13,054 nt of DNA from positions 1-13,054 of the forward strand of contig JAJQAR010000237.1 in assembly GCA_021203705.1 (NCBI GenBank), read 5' to 3'. Shown here piece after piece: positions 1-7,178 of this stretch. Under the pieces are notes generated by a model that ran no database searches, had not been told where the DNA came from, and saw nothing but the letters and a program-made list of their open reading frames with translations. Both the position numbers and the translations under genes were made by a program. Origin of the DNA: Prevotella sp. Its GTDB lineage: Bacteria > Bacteroidota > Bacteroidia > Bacteroidales > Bacteroidaceae. Within the stretch, counting starts at the first letter, position 1. Each line of letters starts with the position of its first letter.

Positions 1-21
1 TCTTTAAAACTGATACTTTTT

Positions 22-2121
22 TTACGATATTGCCGCCCAATTTATATTTGTCTTTCTTAAAGCATCGAGGCGTTGCCACAGCATTTTGTTCTCGTTTTTC
101 ACGCATAGAGGGTCGCTCTCCACAATCTTGCGTGCCTCGTCACGGGCAAGCTGCACGAGTTGTCCATCACGGGCTATATCTGCTATCTTAAGGTCAAAAG
201 CAATACCGCTCTGCTGTGTACCTTCAAGGTCGCCCGGTCCACGCAACTTCAAGTCAGCCTCGGCAATACGGAAACCGTCATTAGTCTCACACATTATATT
301 AATACGGCGACGGGTTACGTCACTCAACTTGCGTTTGCTCACAAGGATACAGTATGACTGGTCTGCTCCCCTGCCAACACGTCCACGCAACTGGTGCAGT
401 TGGGAAAGTCCAAACCGCTCGGCATTCAGTATGACCATAACCGATGCATTAGGCACATTGACACCCACCTCGATAACGGTGGTGGCGACAAGCATCTGTG
501 TCTCACCGGCAACGAAACGCCTCATCTCCTCCTCTTTATCTGCAGGTTTCATCTTACCATGCACCTTACTGAGACGGAACTCAGGAAATGCCGCCTTCAA
601 TGTCTCATAACCTTCCTCAAGATTTTTCAAGTCTATCTTCTCGCTCTCCTTTATTAATGGAAACACAACATACACCTGTCGCCCCTCGTTTATCTGCTGG
701 CGTATTCCATTATAAAGAGTAGTCATCGCATCATCGTACTTATGCAGCGTGACAACAGGCTTGCGACCGGGAGGCAGCTCATCGATAACGCTGACATCGA
801 GGTCTCCATATATTGTCATCGCCAATGTACGGGGTATAGGTGTCGCTGTCATAACAAGTACATGGGGAGGATTTTGACTCTTGTTCCACAGCCTCGCCCT
901 CTGCGCAACACCGAAACGGTGCTGCTCGTCAACCACCACGAAACCGAGACGTAAAAACTGTACGGTGTCTTCTATTACGGCATGTGTACCTACAAGAATG
1001 TTCACGCTCCCATTAACAACGCCTTCAAGTACGGCTTCCCTTTGCTTTCCTTTTACAATACCGGTGAGCAACTCCACACGCACGTCCATAGTTCCAAGAA
1101 ATTCCCTTAACGTGGCAAGGTGCTGCTCCGCAAGGATTTCAGTAGGTGCCATTATGCACGCCTGATAACCGTTGTCTATGGCTATCAGCATCGACATCAA
1201 TGCCACCAATGTCTTACCACTGCCCACATCTCCTTGCAACAGGCGGTTCATCTGTCGCCCTGAGCCCATGTCCTTGCGTATCTCCTTAATCACACGCTTC
1301 TGGGCATTGGTGAGCGAGAAAGGCAGGTGATTATAGTAAAACTCGTTGAAAACAGCCCCCACATTATTAAATATGTAACCTCTGTATTTTCGCCTTTGGT
1401 CACTGGCATAGCGCAGGATGTTGAGCTGCACGTAAAACAGTTCCTCAAATTTCAGGCGGTAGCGGGCATTACCCATATCCTCCGGTGTCTTTGGGTAGTG
1501 TATCTTGCGCAACGCCTCATCTCTCGAAACAAGGTGGAGGGGCTTGGTTATAAACGGTGGCAACGTCTCGGCAAACGGATCTTTTTTATTCTCCAACAAA
1601 GTCTTTGTAAACTTCTCAATGGCATGGGAGGTCAAACGCGCCTTCTTCATGCGCTCGGTAGTAATATAATATGGTTGCATACCCATTTGGGATAGTTGCA
1701 ATTCCGAAGCCTTGTCAAGGTCCGGGTGGGCAAACTGGAAACGGTTGTTGAACACCGTAGGACGACCGAATATCACGTATTCAGTACCTACCTTGTAGCT
1801 GTCCATAATATACTTAGCACCTGTAAACCAAACGATGTCTGCCACCCCTGTACCGTCGCTTACATGCGCCACTAACCTCGTGCGATGAAAACCCATGTCA
1901 AACTTCTCGTAACTCAGTATCCTTGCGATTACCTGCACGAAAGGCATGTCCGACGAGAGTTCATTGATATGGTAAACCTTACTGCGGTCTACATATTTAT
2001 AAGGATAATACTCTATCAGATCACGATATGTAGCTATCTCTAATTCCTTAACCAGCAACGCCTTGCGGTTAGGTCCAACGCCTGTGAGATACTGTATGTC
2101 CTGATCTAAAAAATCGAGCAT
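22..2121 (-). CDS. recG: ATP-dependent DNA helicase RecG
   Basis: RecG is a cytosolic superfamily 2 helicase that remodels stalled replication forks and branch-migrates recombination intermediates. The 699 aa product is full length for the family. The N-terminal wedge/OB-fold part occupies roughly the first 250 residues and begins with a helix-hairpin-helix-like GVGPNRK. Walker A is GDVGSGKT (297-304), the DEAD-like box is DEQHRFGV (398-405), followed by MTATPIPRTLA, LRGRVGRG (motif VI) and the RecG-specific C-terminal segment DLKLRGPGDLEGTQQSG. The start ATG (complement of 2119-2121) is followed directly by a typical RecG N terminus. It is the last gene of the presumed pdxJ-DJ-1-ispD-recG unit, 35 bases after ispD. 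Only 21 bases lie beyond its stop codon, so its terminator cannot be judged. Family assignment is secure; operon membership is inferred from spacing. Confidence 0.98.
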   Translation of the reverse strand: MLDFLDQDIQYLTGVGPNRKALLVKELEIATYRDLIEYYPYKYVDRSKVYHINELSSDMPFVQVIARILSYEKFDMGFHRTRLVAHVSDGTGVADIVWFTGAKYIMDSYKVGTEYVIFGRPTVFNNRFQFAHPDLDKASELQLSQMGMQPYYITTERMKKARLTSHAIEKFTKTLLENKKDPFAETLPPFITKPLHLVSRDEALRKIHYPKTPEDMGNARYRLKFEELFYVQLNILRYASDQRRKYRGYIFNNVGAVFNEFYYNHLPFSLTNAQKRVIKEIRKDMGSGRQMNRLLQGDVGSGKTLVALMSMLIAIDNGYQACIMAPTEILAEQHLATLREFLGTMDVRVELLTGIVKGKQREAVLEGVVNGSVNILVGTHAVIEDTVQFLRLGFVVVDEQHRFGVAQRARLWNKSQNPPHVLVMTATPIPRTLAMTIYGDLDVSVIDELPPGRKPVVTLHKYDDAMTTLYNGIRQQINEGRQVYVVFPLIKESEKIDLKNLEEGYETLKAAFPEFRLSKVHGKMKPADKEEEMRRFVAGETQMLVATTVIEVGVNVPNASVMVILNAERFGLSQLHQLRGRVGRGADQSYCILVSKRKLSDVTRRRINIMCETNDGFRIAEADLKLRGPGDLEGTQQSGIAFDLKIADIARDGQLVQLARDEARKIVESDPLCVKNENKMLWQRLDALRKTNINWAAIS

Positions 2122-2156
2122 TAATATGGTTGCTACCTATTTTGATATACTATCTG

Positions 2157-2822
2157 TTATACCAATACTTTGGCAATTCTAAGGTCGTATGGTGTGGTGA
2201 TTTTTATGTTCTCACGGTTGCCGTCAACAAGTGTAACCGGCTGTCCGAAACTCTCCACCACCGATGCGTCATCGGTGAAATTCTCGTTGTAGGGCTGCTG
2301 ATAAGCCTTTTTGAGTAGCTGTATGTCGAAAGTCTGGGGTGTCTGCACAAGTAGATAGTCTGTACGCGGCACCGTCCTCGTTACATTTCCCTCCTCGATA
2401 TGCCGCAGCGTGTCCATAACAGGCACTACCGGTATTACTGCCTTTGCCGTCCTCGCTGCCTCAAAACAGTTGCTTATCACCTCAATAGAAGGGAACGGGC
2501 GCACGCCATCGTGTATTGCCACTACACCCTCCTCATCATCGGGAATTAAAGAAAGTCCATTCTTGACAGAGTGGAAGCGTGTCTCCCCACCGGCGGCGAC
2601 AGCATCCACGCTGGTGAAATTGTGGTTCTTGCACATCTCGTTCCACTGCTCATGTTGCTCTTTGGGCAGTACCACGATAATCTTCGAGTCAATGCTGTAC
2701 TCCTTGAAACGTACTATCGTGCGCATGAGTACAGGCAACCCGTTGATAGGGAGAAACTGCTTCGGTACATTAGTACCCATACGTAGTCCCTTGCCCCCTG
2801 CTACAATAACTACATAATCCAT
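2157..2822 (-). CDS. ispD: 2-C-methyl-D-erythritol 4-phosphate cytidylyltransferase (IspD)
   Basis: IspD transfers CMP from CTP to 2-C-methyl-D-erythritol 4-phosphate, the third step of the MEP route to isoprenoid precursors, in the cytosol. The 221 aa length is normal for a single-domain bacterial IspD. Visible motifs in order are the nucleotide loop AGGKGLRMG (8-16) with its Arg, VPKQF (19-23) with the catalytic Lys 21, [29 protein letters not shown] and the C-terminal [11 protein letters not shown]. There is no fused IspF domain. The start lies only 3 bases after the stop codon of the DJ-1-family gene, so translation from the same message is expected. Its presence implies that the organism makes isoprenoids by the MEP rather than the mevalonate pathway. 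Confidence 0.97.
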   Translation of the reverse strand: MDYVVIVAGGKGLRMGTNVPKQFLPINGLPVLMRTIVRFKEYSIDSKIIVVLPKEQHEQWNEMCKNHNFTSVDAVAAGGETRFHSVKNGLSLIPDDEEGVVAIHDGVRPFPSIEVISNCFEAARTAKAVIPVVPVMDTLRHIEEGNVTRTVPRTDYLLVQTPQTFDIQLLKKAYQQPYNENFTDDASVVESFGQPVTLVDGNRENIKITTPYDLRIAKVLV

Positions 2823-2825
2823 TGC

Positions 2826-3389
2826 CTATTTATCCATGAGAAAATTATACATCATGCCTTCAGCAACTTCATTTGCCACATCCTCTCCTCTGAGAATGGC
2901 AAGAAGCGTGTATGAGTAGGGTAACGCTGCGGCAGGGCCCTTACCAGTAATAATATTGCCGTCGACAGTGCATAATTCCTCAGTGTATTCAGCACCTTGC
3001 ATATAAACCTCGAAACCAGGATAACAGGTGGCACGCTTGCCTTTCAGTAAGCCCAAGCCGCCAAGTACCAATGGAGCGGCACATATCGCACCAATCATCT
3101 TGCCCTTTGCGTCCTGCTCCAAAAGCAACTGTTTCATAGCTTCGTGCTCATTAAGGTTGGTGGCTCCTGGCAGACCGCCAGGCAGCATCAGCAAGTCTGC
3201 GTCACTGAAATCCACATCCTCAAAGAGCATATCTGCCTTTACCTCTACCTTGCTCGCACTTTCCACTATGAGAGAGCCTGTAAGACTGACCGTCTTGATG
3301 TAAACACCGGCACGCCGCATTACATCCACCGGTATCATCGCCTCAATTATCTCGAAGCCTGTTGTTAGAAATTCATAAACTTTAACCAT
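2826..3389 (-). CDS. DJ-1/PfpI family protein (YajL/ThiJ-like)
   Basis: This is a 187 aa single-domain member of the DJ-1/PfpI class I glutamine-amidotransferase-like superfamily. The family signature residues are present: a conserved Glu in GFEIIE (Glu 16), LMLPGGLPGATNL (67-79) and the nucleophile elbow GAICAAP with Cys 103. The C-terminal TGKGPAAALPYSYTLLA matches the region following the active site in YajL/DJ-1 proteins. Older annotations call such genes thiJ or '4-methyl-5-(beta-hydroxyethyl)thiazole monophosphate synthesis', which is not supported biochemically. Characterised relatives are oxidative-stress chaperones or methylglyoxal/glyoxal-handling enzymes, so the exact activity here is unknown. 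It lies between pdxJ (51 bases upstream) and ispD (3 bases downstream). No signal peptide is seen, so it is presumably cytosolic. Confidence 0.93.
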   Translation of the reverse strand: MVKVYEFLTTGFEIIEAMIPVDVMRRAGVYIKTVSLTGSLIVESASKVEVKADMLFEDVDFSDADLLMLPGGLPGATNLNEHEAMKQLLLEQDAKGKMIGAICAAPLVLGGLGLLKGKRATCYPGFEVYMQGAEYTEELCTVDGNIITGKGPAAALPYSYTLLAILRGEDVANEVAEGMMYNFLMDK

Positions 3390-3435
3390 ATTGAATTAGT
3401 TTTATCTGTTATATCATTTTAAGACATACAAACAT

Positions 3436-3455
3436 GCCCGTCATTTAAGACAGGC
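3436..3455 (-). terminator. Hairpin overlapping the pdxJ stop codon (weak terminator or attenuator)
   Basis: In minus-strand RNA the arms GCCUGUC (3455-3449) and GACGGGC (3442-3436) form a 7-bp stem with one G-U pair around the 6-base loop UUAAAU. The pdxJ UGA stop (3443-3441) falls at the loop/3' arm junction. The following 15 bases are U-rich (9 of 15) but contain no continuous U tract. It could therefore be a partial terminator, an RNA-stability element between pdxJ and the DJ-1-family gene, or chance. The stem is seen in the sequence; the function is inference. Confidence 0.3.
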
Positions 3456-4154
3456 AAGATATTCCTTTATAGTGCGGTCAAGTCCCATATACAGGGCATC
3501 ACAGATAATGGCATGACCAATGCTCACTTCATCGAGCCAAGGGATGTTCTGCCAGAAATAGCGCAAATTCTCAAGACTGAGGTCATGACCTGCATTCAGT
3601 CCGATACCAAACTCACGGGCTGCCTTTGCCGCCTGCACGAATGGCTTTATAGCCTTCTCACGGTCAGCAGCATATCCCGAAACATACGGCTCTGTATATA
3701 GCTCCACCCTGTCGGCACCGCATTTCGCAGCATACTCCACCATCTTGCAATCAGCATCAACAAATACGGATGTTCTTATCCCCGCACTCTTGAACCTCCC
3801 TATCACATCGGTCAGGAATGTCTCGTTAGCAACAGTGTCCCAACCGTGATTACTCGTTATCTGCTCCTCTGAGTCGGGCACGAGAGTAACCTGCGTTGAC
3901 TTTACCTCTAACACCAAATCAATGAACCTGTCAATCGGGTTGCCCTCAATGTTGAACTCCGTTGTAATGCGTGGTCTCAACTCCCTGACATCATTATATC
4001 TGATATGTCTCTCATCAGGGCGGGGGTGCACCGTTATTCCTTGTGCGCCAAACCTCTCACAGTCGGAAGCCACCTTCAGCACATCGGGATTGTTTCCTCC
4101 ACGTGCGTTGCGCAGAGTGGCGACTTTGTTGATGTTAACGCTTAATTTTGTCAT
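3441..4154 (-). CDS. pdxJ: Pyridoxine 5'-phosphate synthase (PdxJ)
   Basis: PdxJ condenses 1-deoxy-D-xylulose 5-phosphate with 3-amino-2-oxopropyl phosphate to give pyridoxine 5'-phosphate, the last ring-forming step of the DXP-dependent vitamin B6 pathway. The 237 aa TIM-barrel protein is full length. It shows the N-terminal [17 protein letters not shown], the active-site block [13 protein letters not shown] (His 43, Arg 45, Arg 49, His 50), the catalytic Glu 70 in FNIEGNP, the [16 protein letters not shown] loop, and the late GLNAGHDL and EVSIGHAII segments. DXP use fits with the MEP pathway implied by ispD in the same unit. It is the first gene of the minus-strand block and divergent from nadK. 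A promoter-like element on the minus strand at 4297-4311 would give a leader of roughly 135 bases. Confidence 0.97.
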   Translation of the reverse strand: MTKLSVNINKVATLRNARGGNNPDVLKVASDCERFGAQGITVHPRPDERHIRYNDVRELRPRITTEFNIEGNPIDRFIDLVLEVKSTQVTLVPDSEEQITSNHGWDTVANETFLTDVIGRFKSAGIRTSVFVDADCKMVEYAAKCGADRVELYTEPYVSGYAADREKAIKPFVQAAKAAREFGIGLNAGHDLSLENLRYFWQNIPWLDEVSIGHAIICDALYMGLDRTIKEYLACLK

Positions 4155-4197
4155 TTTTTAGAATTTTAATTTACCTACAATATCTAATATTAAGCAA

Positions 4198-4212
4198 ATT
4201 TTGTAACTTTGC
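4198..4212 (+). promoter_or_regulatory. Promoter -7 element predicted for nadK
   Basis: The 15-mer ATTTTGTAACTTTGC contains TAACTTTG (4204-4211), a perfect match to the Bacteroidota -7 consensus TAnnTTTG used by the primary sigma factor. No clear -33 TTTG box sits at the usual distance upstream; the nearest TTTG directly abuts the -7 box. Transcription toward nadK would start near 4217-4220 and leave a leader of about 145 bases. The same 15-mer recurs inverted at 4297-4311. The motif match is direct; promoter function is inferred. Confidence 0.6.
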
Positions 4213-4296
4213 ACTTCAATAACAGAGAGGTGAAAAACGGGAATTATTCTTGTATTTTCGCCTTGTGCTATTTGCGCAGAGCAATAAAAAACTGCG

Positions 4297-4311
4297 GCAA
4301 AGTTACAAAAT
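4297..4311 (-). promoter_or_regulatory. Promoter -7 element predicted for pdxJ
   Basis: On the minus strand this reads ATTTTGTAACTTTGC, identical over 15 bases to the plus-strand copy at 4198-4212, with TAACTTTG (4305-4298) fitting the Bacteroidota -7 consensus. It would start leftward transcription near 4290 and give pdxJ a leader of about 135 bases. As with its partner, no convincing -33 TTTG is visible. Because this element lies inside the predicted nadK leader, and the other lies inside the predicted pdxJ leader, the two promoters point at each other. Confidence 0.6.
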
Positions 4312-4364
4312 GTTTGGTATTTATCACCATTCAGTAGAAATTAAAGATGTAAAAAGGTTAAAAT

Positions 4365-5252
4365 ATGAACTTACCTCACTTGAAATTCGCCTTGTTCGGC
4401 AACTCTTACCAGGCAAAAAAGTCGGAAAACGTAACTAAGATAGTATCTTTCCTCAATGAAAAGGGGGCGGAGATATGCATCGAAAAGGAGTTCTACGATT
4501 TCCTCGTAAGAAACGGTAGGATAAAGGAAGGTAGTGTTTCAATATTTGAGAACAGCGATTTCACTGCTGACTATGTAATCTCGATGGGTGGTGATGGCAC
4601 TCTCTTGCGGGCGGCGACACATGTCGGTGACAAGAAAATCCCAATCCTCGGTATCAACATGGGCAGACTCGGTTTTCTTGCCGACATAGTGCCTTCGGAG
4701 ATTGAGAGTGCTTTGGAATCTATTTACAAGGGAGACTTCCGTCTTGAACAACATTCTGTGATACACGTGAAGAGCGATGGCGAACCGTTGCAAAATTTCC
4801 CCTGTGCCCTCAACGATATAGCGGTGCTGAAACGCGACAACGCTTCGATGATCTCAATACACGTGAGCATCAACGGCGAGTTTCTCGTAACTTATCAAGC
4901 AGATGGACTGATAGTAAGCACGCCAACAGGTTCCACGGCTTACTCCCTCTCCAACGGCGGTCCGATAATAGCACCTGAAACGGGCATTCTCTGCCTCACA
5001 CCAGTTGCTCCGCACAGCCTTAACATACGCCCCATTGCCATCCCCGATGATTCCGTCATCACATTGACGGTGGAGAGCCGCAGCCATAATTTCCTGATCG
5101 CTGTTGACGGGCAGTCGGAGAAATGTGAGGAGCATACCACGTTGACAATAAGGAAAGCTCCTTATTATATAAGTATTGTGAAACGCAGCAATCAAAACTA
5201 TTTCGCCACATTGCGTGAGAAGATGATGTGGGGAGCAGACAAGAGGATATGA
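4365..5252 (+). CDS. nadK: NAD kinase (NADK)
   Basis: NAD kinase phosphorylates NAD+ to NADP+ and so sets the cytosolic NADP(H) pool. The 295 aa protein has the family signatures: GGDGT (75-79) with the catalytic Asp 77, LGINMGRLGFL (95-105), ALND (148-151), the Asp-Gly pair at 180-181, TPTGSTAYSLSNGGPI (186-201) and, near the C terminus, AVDGQSE. The ATG at 4365 is used because it is followed by the normal family beginning (KFALFGNSYQAKKS). An overlapping frame beginning at 4250 gives no family similarity. The stop TGA (5250-5252) overlaps the start of the next gene as ATGA, which suggests translational coupling. The leader has no Shine-Dalgarno sequence but is A/T-rich near the start, as is usual in Bacteroidota. 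Confidence 0.97.
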   Translation: MNLPHLKFALFGNSYQAKKSENVTKIVSFLNEKGAEICIEKEFYDFLVRNGRIKEGSVSIFENSDFTADYVISMGGDGTLLRAATHVGDKKIPILGINMGRLGFLADIVPSEIESALESIYKGDFRLEQHSVIHVKSDGEPLQNFPCALNDIAVLKRDNASMISIHVSINGEFLVTYQADGLIVSTPTGSTAYSLSNGGPIIAPETGILCLTPVAPHSLNIRPIAIPDDSVITLTVESRSHNFLIAVDGQSEKCEEHTTLTIRKAPYYISIVKRSNQNYFATLREKMMWGADKRI

Positions 5253-5764
5253 AAAAGATAATATTTATATTGACATTAGCACTCGCCATCACCACCAGCG
5301 TAATGGCGGAGGATGCAGACTCGCTATATGCGAAAGACCTGTTGCAACCAGGGACAACAGCACCTGAGTTCACATTGAACGACATCGATGGCACGAGCCA
5401 CTCTCTCGCCTCTCTCCGTGGCAACTACGTGGTTCTTGATTTTTGGGCTTCATGGTGTCCTGACTGCCGCAAGGATGTACCAAAGATGAAAGAACTGCAC
5501 GAGCAATACGGCAATGTGGCAACATTCGTAAGTATCTCATTTGATGACAATAAAGCCAACTGGAGCAAATACGTCAACGAGAATGGTATGGACTGGCTAC
5601 ACCTCAGTGAACTGAAAAAATGGAAAGAGACAGAGATTTCAAAACTCTACAACATAAAATGGATACCTGCCACCTATATCCTCGACCGTAACGGCGACAT
5701 CATTTTAGCAACTGTGATGATTGAAAAAGTGGCTGAAAAACTGAAAGAACTGAAAGAATTATAA
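5249..5764 (+). CDS. Exported thioredoxin-fold protein (TlpA/ResA-like, redoxin family)
   Basis: This is a 171 aa secreted thiol-disulfide protein. Residues 1-20 form a signal peptide (KK, a hydrophobic run, then SVMA before EDAD). No lipobox Cys is present, so a free periplasmic protein is expected. The TlpA/AhpC-TSA-type fold starts at PGTTAPEFTLNDIDG, with the active site WASWCPDC (Cys 70, Cys 73) and the cis-Pro loop WIPATYI (Pro 140). Such proteins reduce disulfides in other envelope proteins or in cytochrome c maturation; the actual partner is unknown. The ATG at 5249 is chosen over an in-frame GTG at 5228 because it places the signal peptide at the N terminus and overlaps the nadK stop as ATGA. 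The C terminus ends in a charged helix (KLKELKEL). Confidence 0.9.
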   Translation: MKKIIFILTLALAITTSVMAEDADSLYAKDLLQPGTTAPEFTLNDIDGTSHSLASLRGNYVVLDFWASWCPDCRKDVPKMKELHEQYGNVATFVSISFDDNKANWSKYVNENGMDWLHLSELKKWKETEISKLYNIKWIPATYILDRNGDIILATVMIEKVAEKLKELKEL

Positions 5765-5800
5765 TATTGCCTTATATATTAAGGTGTAAGGTTAAACAAC

Positions 5801-5805
5801 AGGAG
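5801..5805 (+). promoter_or_regulatory. Shine-Dalgarno-like AGGAG before the MATE gene
   Basis: AGGAG ends 9 bases before the ATG at 5815, a workable distance. It is notable because most other starts in this window lack any such sequence, in keeping with Bacteroidota practice. The preceding spacer (5770-5784) also holds a small CCTTA/TAAGG stem with a 5-base loop but no T tract, so it is not called as a terminator. Confidence 0.4.
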
Positions 5806-5814
5806 TAAAAAGGA

Positions 5815-7176
5815 ATGGATAACAAACAGGCAACATTGGAACTCGGTACAAAACCGATGGGTAGGCTACTCATGCAGTACGCTCTGCCTGCAATTATTGC
5901 GATGACTGCCTCATCGCTTTACAATACCATTGACAGTATTTTCATCGGACAGGGCGTCGGTCCTCTTGCGATATCGGGACTTGCCATAACATTCCCTCTG
6001 ATGAACTTGGCTTCGGCATTCGGCGCGGCTGTCGGCGCAGGTTCGCTGACGTGCATCTCTATCAAGTTAGGACAGAAAGACTATGCAATGGCACAACAGG
6101 TGTTCGGTACGAGTATTGTGCTCAACACCATAATCGGTATCTCTTTCGGTGTGGTTGCACTGATCTTCCTCGACCCGATACTCTATTTCTTCGGTGCGAG
6201 TGAACAGACTTTACCTTACGCACATGAGTATATGACCGTGATATTGATAGGTAACGTGTTCTCGCACATGTTCTTCGGTATGAACGCCATACTGCGTGCG
6301 GCAAGTAAGCCCCGCAAGGCGATGTATGCAACCATATTCACCGTGATATTGAATGTGATTCTCGCTCCGATATTCATTTGGCCCTTGCACCTCGGTATTC
6401 GCGGTGCGGCATTGGCAACCATCATTTCACAGACGACAGTGCTGATGTGGCAGTTCAAACAGTTCTGCAATAAAGACGACATCATCCATTTCCAGCATGG
6501 TATCTACAAACTGAGAAAGAACATCGTGAAGAACATCCTCGCAATAGGTATCTCCCCGTTCTCCATGAACGTATGTGCCTGTATCGTGGTGATTTTCATA
6601 AACAACACCCTTGTACATTACGGTGGTGACTTGGCGGTTGGCGCATACGGCATAGCCCATAAATTGGTGTTTCTGTTCGTGATGGTGGTGATGGGCCTCA
6701 ACCAGGGTATGTTCCCTATTGCCGGTTACAACTACGGTGCGCAGAATCTTGCAAGGGTTATCAAGGTTCTTAAATATACGGCTACGGCAGGTGTTATCGT
6801 GATGACAATCGGCTTCCTGATTGTTCATATCTGGCCCTATCAATGCGTGCGCCTGTTCACTACCGACCCAGGACTTATCGAAATTTCCGAAGTCGCCGTA
6901 AAGGTGAACATGCTGGCACTCCCAATAGTCGGCCTACAAATGGTGGCAACGGGCTTCTTCCAGAGTATCGGAAAGGTGAACATCAGTATCTTCTTAGCTC
7001 TCTCCCGCAATATGCTGTTCTTCTTGCCTTTATTGTTCATCCTGCCGCCTATCTTCAAGTTAAATGGTGTGTGGATGGCAATCCCTGGTGCCGACATCAT
7101 AGCCTCTATCGTAACTATATTCATGTTGGCTCACCAACTGAAAAAGATGAAAAAACAATTTAATACTGCTATATAA
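5815..7176 (+). CDS. MATE family efflux transporter (MepA-like)
   Basis: This is a 453 aa inner-membrane multidrug and toxin extrusion protein with the usual length and about twelve hydrophobic segments in two pseudo-symmetric halves. The N-terminal half has the subfamily signature LGTKPMGRLLMQYALPAII followed by SLYNTIDSIFIGQGVGPLAI and a Gly/Ala-rich helix (AFGAAVGAGS). The second half repeats the pattern with GLNQGMFPIAGYNYGAQN. These features resemble MepA-type members, which export cationic drugs and dyes in exchange for Na+ or H+. Substrate and coupling ion cannot be read from the sequence. It lies 50 bases after the thioredoxin-fold gene and 2 bases before the cytidylate-kinase-like gene, so co-transcription with the latter is likely. 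Confidence 0.95.
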   Translation: MDNKQATLELGTKPMGRLLMQYALPAIIAMTASSLYNTIDSIFIGQGVGPLAISGLAITFPLMNLASAFGAAVGAGSLTCISIKLGQKDYAMAQQVFGTSIVLNTIIGISFGVVALIFLDPILYFFGASEQTLPYAHEYMTVILIGNVFSHMFFGMNAILRAASKPRKAMYATIFTVILNVILAPIFIWPLHLGIRGAALATIISQTTVLMWQFKQFCNKDDIIHFQHGIYKLRKNIVKNILAIGISPFSMNVCACIVVIFINNTLVHYGGDLAVGAYGIAHKLVFLFVMVVMGLNQGMFPIAGYNYGAQNLARVIKVLKYTATAGVIVMTIGFLIVHIWPYQCVRLFTTDPGLIEISEVAVKVNMLALPIVGLQMVATGFFQSIGKVNISIFLALSRNMLFFLPLLFILPPIFKLNGVWMAIPGADIIASIVTIFMLAHQLKKMKKQFNTAI

Positions 7177-7178
7177 TT

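Noticed and set aside
2826..3389. Thiamine biosynthesis role implied by the old name thiJ
   Set aside because: The name is historical; the Cys/Glu active-site pattern matches DJ-1/YajL proteins and no thiamine genes are nearby.
4213..4364. Possible riboswitch or structured leader before nadK
   Set aside because: Only short 4-bp stems such as TTGC/GCAA near 4272-4284 are visible and nothing resembles a known riboswitch core; the leader length alone is not evidence.
4250..4438. Open frame of 62 codons in the nadK leader and start
   Set aside because: It begins with a non-ATG codon, overlaps the nadK 5' end in another frame and has no recognisable features; it is most likely chance.
5228..5248. 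Alternative GTG start for the thioredoxin-fold gene, adding seven residues
   Set aside because: It would lie inside nadK by 25 bases and put charged residues ahead of a clean signal peptide; the ATG at 5249 gives a normal signal sequence and an ATGA overlap.
5770..5784. CCTTA/TAAGG hairpin between the thioredoxin-fold and MATE genes as a terminator
   Set aside because: The stem is only 5 bp (7 with wobble pairs) and AT-rich, and no T run follows.
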